Shown piece by piece: positions 63,301 through 64,000 of a DNA stretch of 64,000 nt. Origin of the DNA: Pseudobutyrivibrio sp. (GTDB taxonomy: Bacteria > Bacillota > Clostridia > Lachnospirales > Lachnospiraceae). A model generated the notes under the pieces. The model saw only the letters and a list, made by a program, of their open reading frames with translations. It had not been told where the DNA came from and did no database searches. Where the stretch lies: the NCBI RefSeq assembly GCF_015057185.1, contig NZ_SVEV01000007.1, positions 36,613 to 100,612 of the forward strand, read 5' to 3'. Position numbers and translations under genes: made by a program. Each line of letters starts with the position of its first letter. Position 1 is the stretch's first letter.

Positions 63301-63323
63301 TGAGTTTCCTGCCCTTTTCCCAT
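60306..63323 (-). CDS. cyclic-di-GMP enzyme: GGDEF-EAL-PAS-GGDEF
   Basis: The 1005-residue protein has an N-terminal degenerate GGDEF (about 10-165; SRFTGDHFAVF in place of GGDEF), an EAL domain (about 175-425) with key residues kept (SWEALVRW, SVNLSRLD, CHFEITES, MDDFGSGYSSL, DVVKIDMEF, EGVETREQ), a middle region (430-715), a PAS domain (about 720-840; PIGIFWKDTERRFLGANKMF) and a C-terminal GGDEF (about 845-1005) with intact FRFGGDEFVIL. It may make and break c-di-GMP, with PAS as sensor. No membrane helix. ATG 63323 follows AGGGG; an upstream in-frame start does not. Confidence 0.92.
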   Translation of the reverse strand: MGKGQETHIFRDELTGLLEKQTFYDCSQELIDTMDGDSDYAFVFFDVENFKLYNDNYGYESGDLLLKEVAEIINDVFEGQLVSRFTGDHFAVFTKTVQIVPSIKQIRTRIKENQRNVNLELKAGIFVVKDKSLAAMKCCDRARTACSSIKKRYDQAYCFYDDELDGAILRKQFILDHLDEAIEKGYIQVYYQPMVRTLTGKLCSWEALVRWIDPVKGTIYPNDFIPVLAEYRRITQIDQFVIEQVIKNITQCIQEGREIVPVSVNLSRLDFEALDITAFVDSLMEKYQCPKYMCHFEITESVITDNPALIKSQVKKLRQNGFSVWMDDFGSGYSSLNSLKNFEFDVVKIDMEFLRDFDETDHGKIILRHVISLVKNLGMHTLIEGVETREQYEFVKALGCEIVQGYLIGRPMPFMESVEYVASEGIESEDNETRLFYNAIGKIDVLRQNPLQNIGTELTKNPLPLSIGIVKDHKWKFIYTNAGYRNEMLINGDTDYESAEAMMNDSDKWDRYVHFWDMCEKSKESHQQETMDFVEKGRIVNLKIRHIAEDTIGGIDAYLLSMRTVSRFVDKDLDEKMNIITKGMFSLYECIDVYGITENYFENLYLESSRLHLNNKDKVPREVINELASKRIYSEDRERFLSYMNIDTIEERLTNTKNKKAVSLFRVVDDEGSYKWKTVSLSLINLGGNLSMLVCVSIVDDSISRSIEAELADGYSADVILGESQNIIANVLRMTPIGIFWKDTERRFLGANKMFLDYYGFNSVDSILGKTDEDMGWHINPEPFRSIELDVIHNGKIIKDVAGECIVKGEVRDIVATKMPFVIDGELIGLIGFFRDVTDENVEKKKLKRISRTDELTGVYNRRGFNDIIGRYEEQYKEEGMDFALFLLDIDKFKQINDIYGHDFGDVILKAVSERLRIVASENSLVFRFGGDEFVILHMFQNMQENEEIMHDINHQISKIKMIEHIEVKLRLSVGMAVYSEVNDLSLLLDEADKRMYTDKSNHKK

Positions 63324-63524
63324 CGTAAATCCCCTAAAGTCTCTCTTTGAGTTATAATATTCTATCATTCAAATGTGAACATTCTTTAGAGAAATTGTTA
63401 CTGCATGTTCATAAATCCAACAGGCCCCACTATCCTCCCAATTTTAGCCACCTTCCGGCCTTGGGCCTTGCCCCGCCCTACTGATATTTTAGGCCACACC
63501 AGCCCCTGCCAGGGCCTACCGGCC

Positions 63525-64000
63525 TGTGGTTTTCACAGTTTCGCGAATATTTCAGTTTTCCAATATGCAAAAGGGAGCATCCCGCATGTGTCTTTCTATG
63601 GATGAACCATTTTGCAAAATGTATTTTTATTAGGCGGACATTTTGGTTTATATAAATTGGTACAACTCAGGTCTCAAGGGGGAATTGGGTTCATAGTACG
63701 TTTGCTAAGAAAATTTAAAAAGCAGGATTATCATATATTGGCACCGTGCTTTATACGACATCGTGTCGCGTGTCGCACTTGCGCCGCCGTCCTAGCGGCG
63801 CATGCCAATATATTGATAATCCTGCTTTTAATTTTCTAAGCGCACTCCCAAATCACCCAATTCCCCCTGAGCCTGAGTTGTACCTAGTTTAGTTATTTGT
63901 GTCCGCCCATAAAATACTTTTTGCAAAATTGTCCAGACATGAGAAAGACACATGCTAATAAAAGATGCGAGTCTTTGCATATTAGGAAAACGAAATATTC
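63525..64000. repeat. long palindromic element, copy B (runs off the window)
   Basis: From about 63527 this matches copy A (45190 on) over both arms and the tip. The tip with CGACA-TGTCG and GCGCCGC-GCGGCGC is identical. The stem has AGGATTATCA (63724-63733) paired with TGATAATCCT (63814-63823), where copy A has TGGATTATCA and TGATAATCCA, a compensatory pair change. A GC-rich stretch, 63420-63524, may be a divergent outer arm, but its partner lies beyond the window. The rest of 63324-63420 shows no gene. Confidence 0.88.

Noticed and set aside
1..64000. Prophage or integrative element
   Set aside because: No integrase, transposase, structural phage genes or attachment-site pair was found.

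Overview
The window looks like the chromosome of a low-to-moderate-GC Gram-positive anaerobe of the Lachnospiraceae type (Butyrivibrio, Pseudobutyrivibrio or Roseburia relatives). This is an inference from gene content: a Firmicute-type fructose PTS operon with ptsHI, a type VII secretion (T7SS) locus with an EssC ATPase, WXG/LXG-like proteins and a YukD-like protein, ECF transport, purine-rich ribosome binding sites (AGGAGG/GGAG) before nearly every gene, and frequent TTG starts. No rRNA or tRNA gene and no CRISPR array was seen. Most genes lie on the minus strand.

Layout. 1-3287: end of a DUF362 protein, an SPFH membrane protein, a membrane protein and an SGNH hydrolase. 3288-4353: gene-free DNA holding 15 tandem 53-bp palindrome-bearing units and a cluster of hairpins. 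4354-9095: methyltransferase, coaBC, an ECF S component (probably pantothenate) and a membrane-anchored GH25 lysozyme. 9464-14633: a chemotaxis receptor and a TIR/beta-propeller membrane protein. 14803-16316: DUF3137 plus LemA on the plus strand. 16309-28598: a variable T7SS accessory region with two large putative effectors, a YukD-like and a YwqH-like helper, and many small lipoproteins or membrane-anchored proteins mixed with truncated duplicates, as in effector/immunity arrays. 28672-41807: the T7SS core operon, transcribed in the order Ig-like surface protein, PP2C phosphatase, Ser/Thr kinase, small membrane protein with phospho-acceptor-like motifs, protease-FHA protein, EssC, two WXG100-like proteins. 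41808-43260: a second gene-free stretch with phased palindrome arrays. 43261-52078: second chemotaxis receptor, Cys-rich protein, a 636-bp palindromic element, ApbE, a subtilase carrying an FMN-binding domain, and a K+ channel. 52102-53270: a decayed HigBA-like toxin-antitoxin pair and an intact hicAB pair whose toxin starts with TTG. 53521-60054: a membrane protein, ptsI, ptsH and fruA-fruK-fruR. 60306-63323: a GGDEF-EAL-PAS-GGDEF protein. 63525-64000: a second copy of the palindromic element, cut by the window end.

Best candidates for something undescribed: (1) the two intergenic arrays at 3341-4119 and 42138-43092. Their arm sequences differ (CGTGTC/GACACG, CTTAGTA/TACTAAG, TATAGT/ACTATA), but the periods counted directly are 53, 62-63, 52 and 73 bp, close to 5, 6, 5 and 7 turns of B-DNA. 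(2) The long palindromic elements, in which the two copies differ by compensatory changes that keep the stem paired. (3) An extracellular subtilase with a flavinylation motif, encoded 11 bp from its likely flavin transferase. (4) A T7SS operon with an active-looking kinase, phosphatase and FHA circuit, and a trypsin-fold protease whose catalytic Ser position is Cys.
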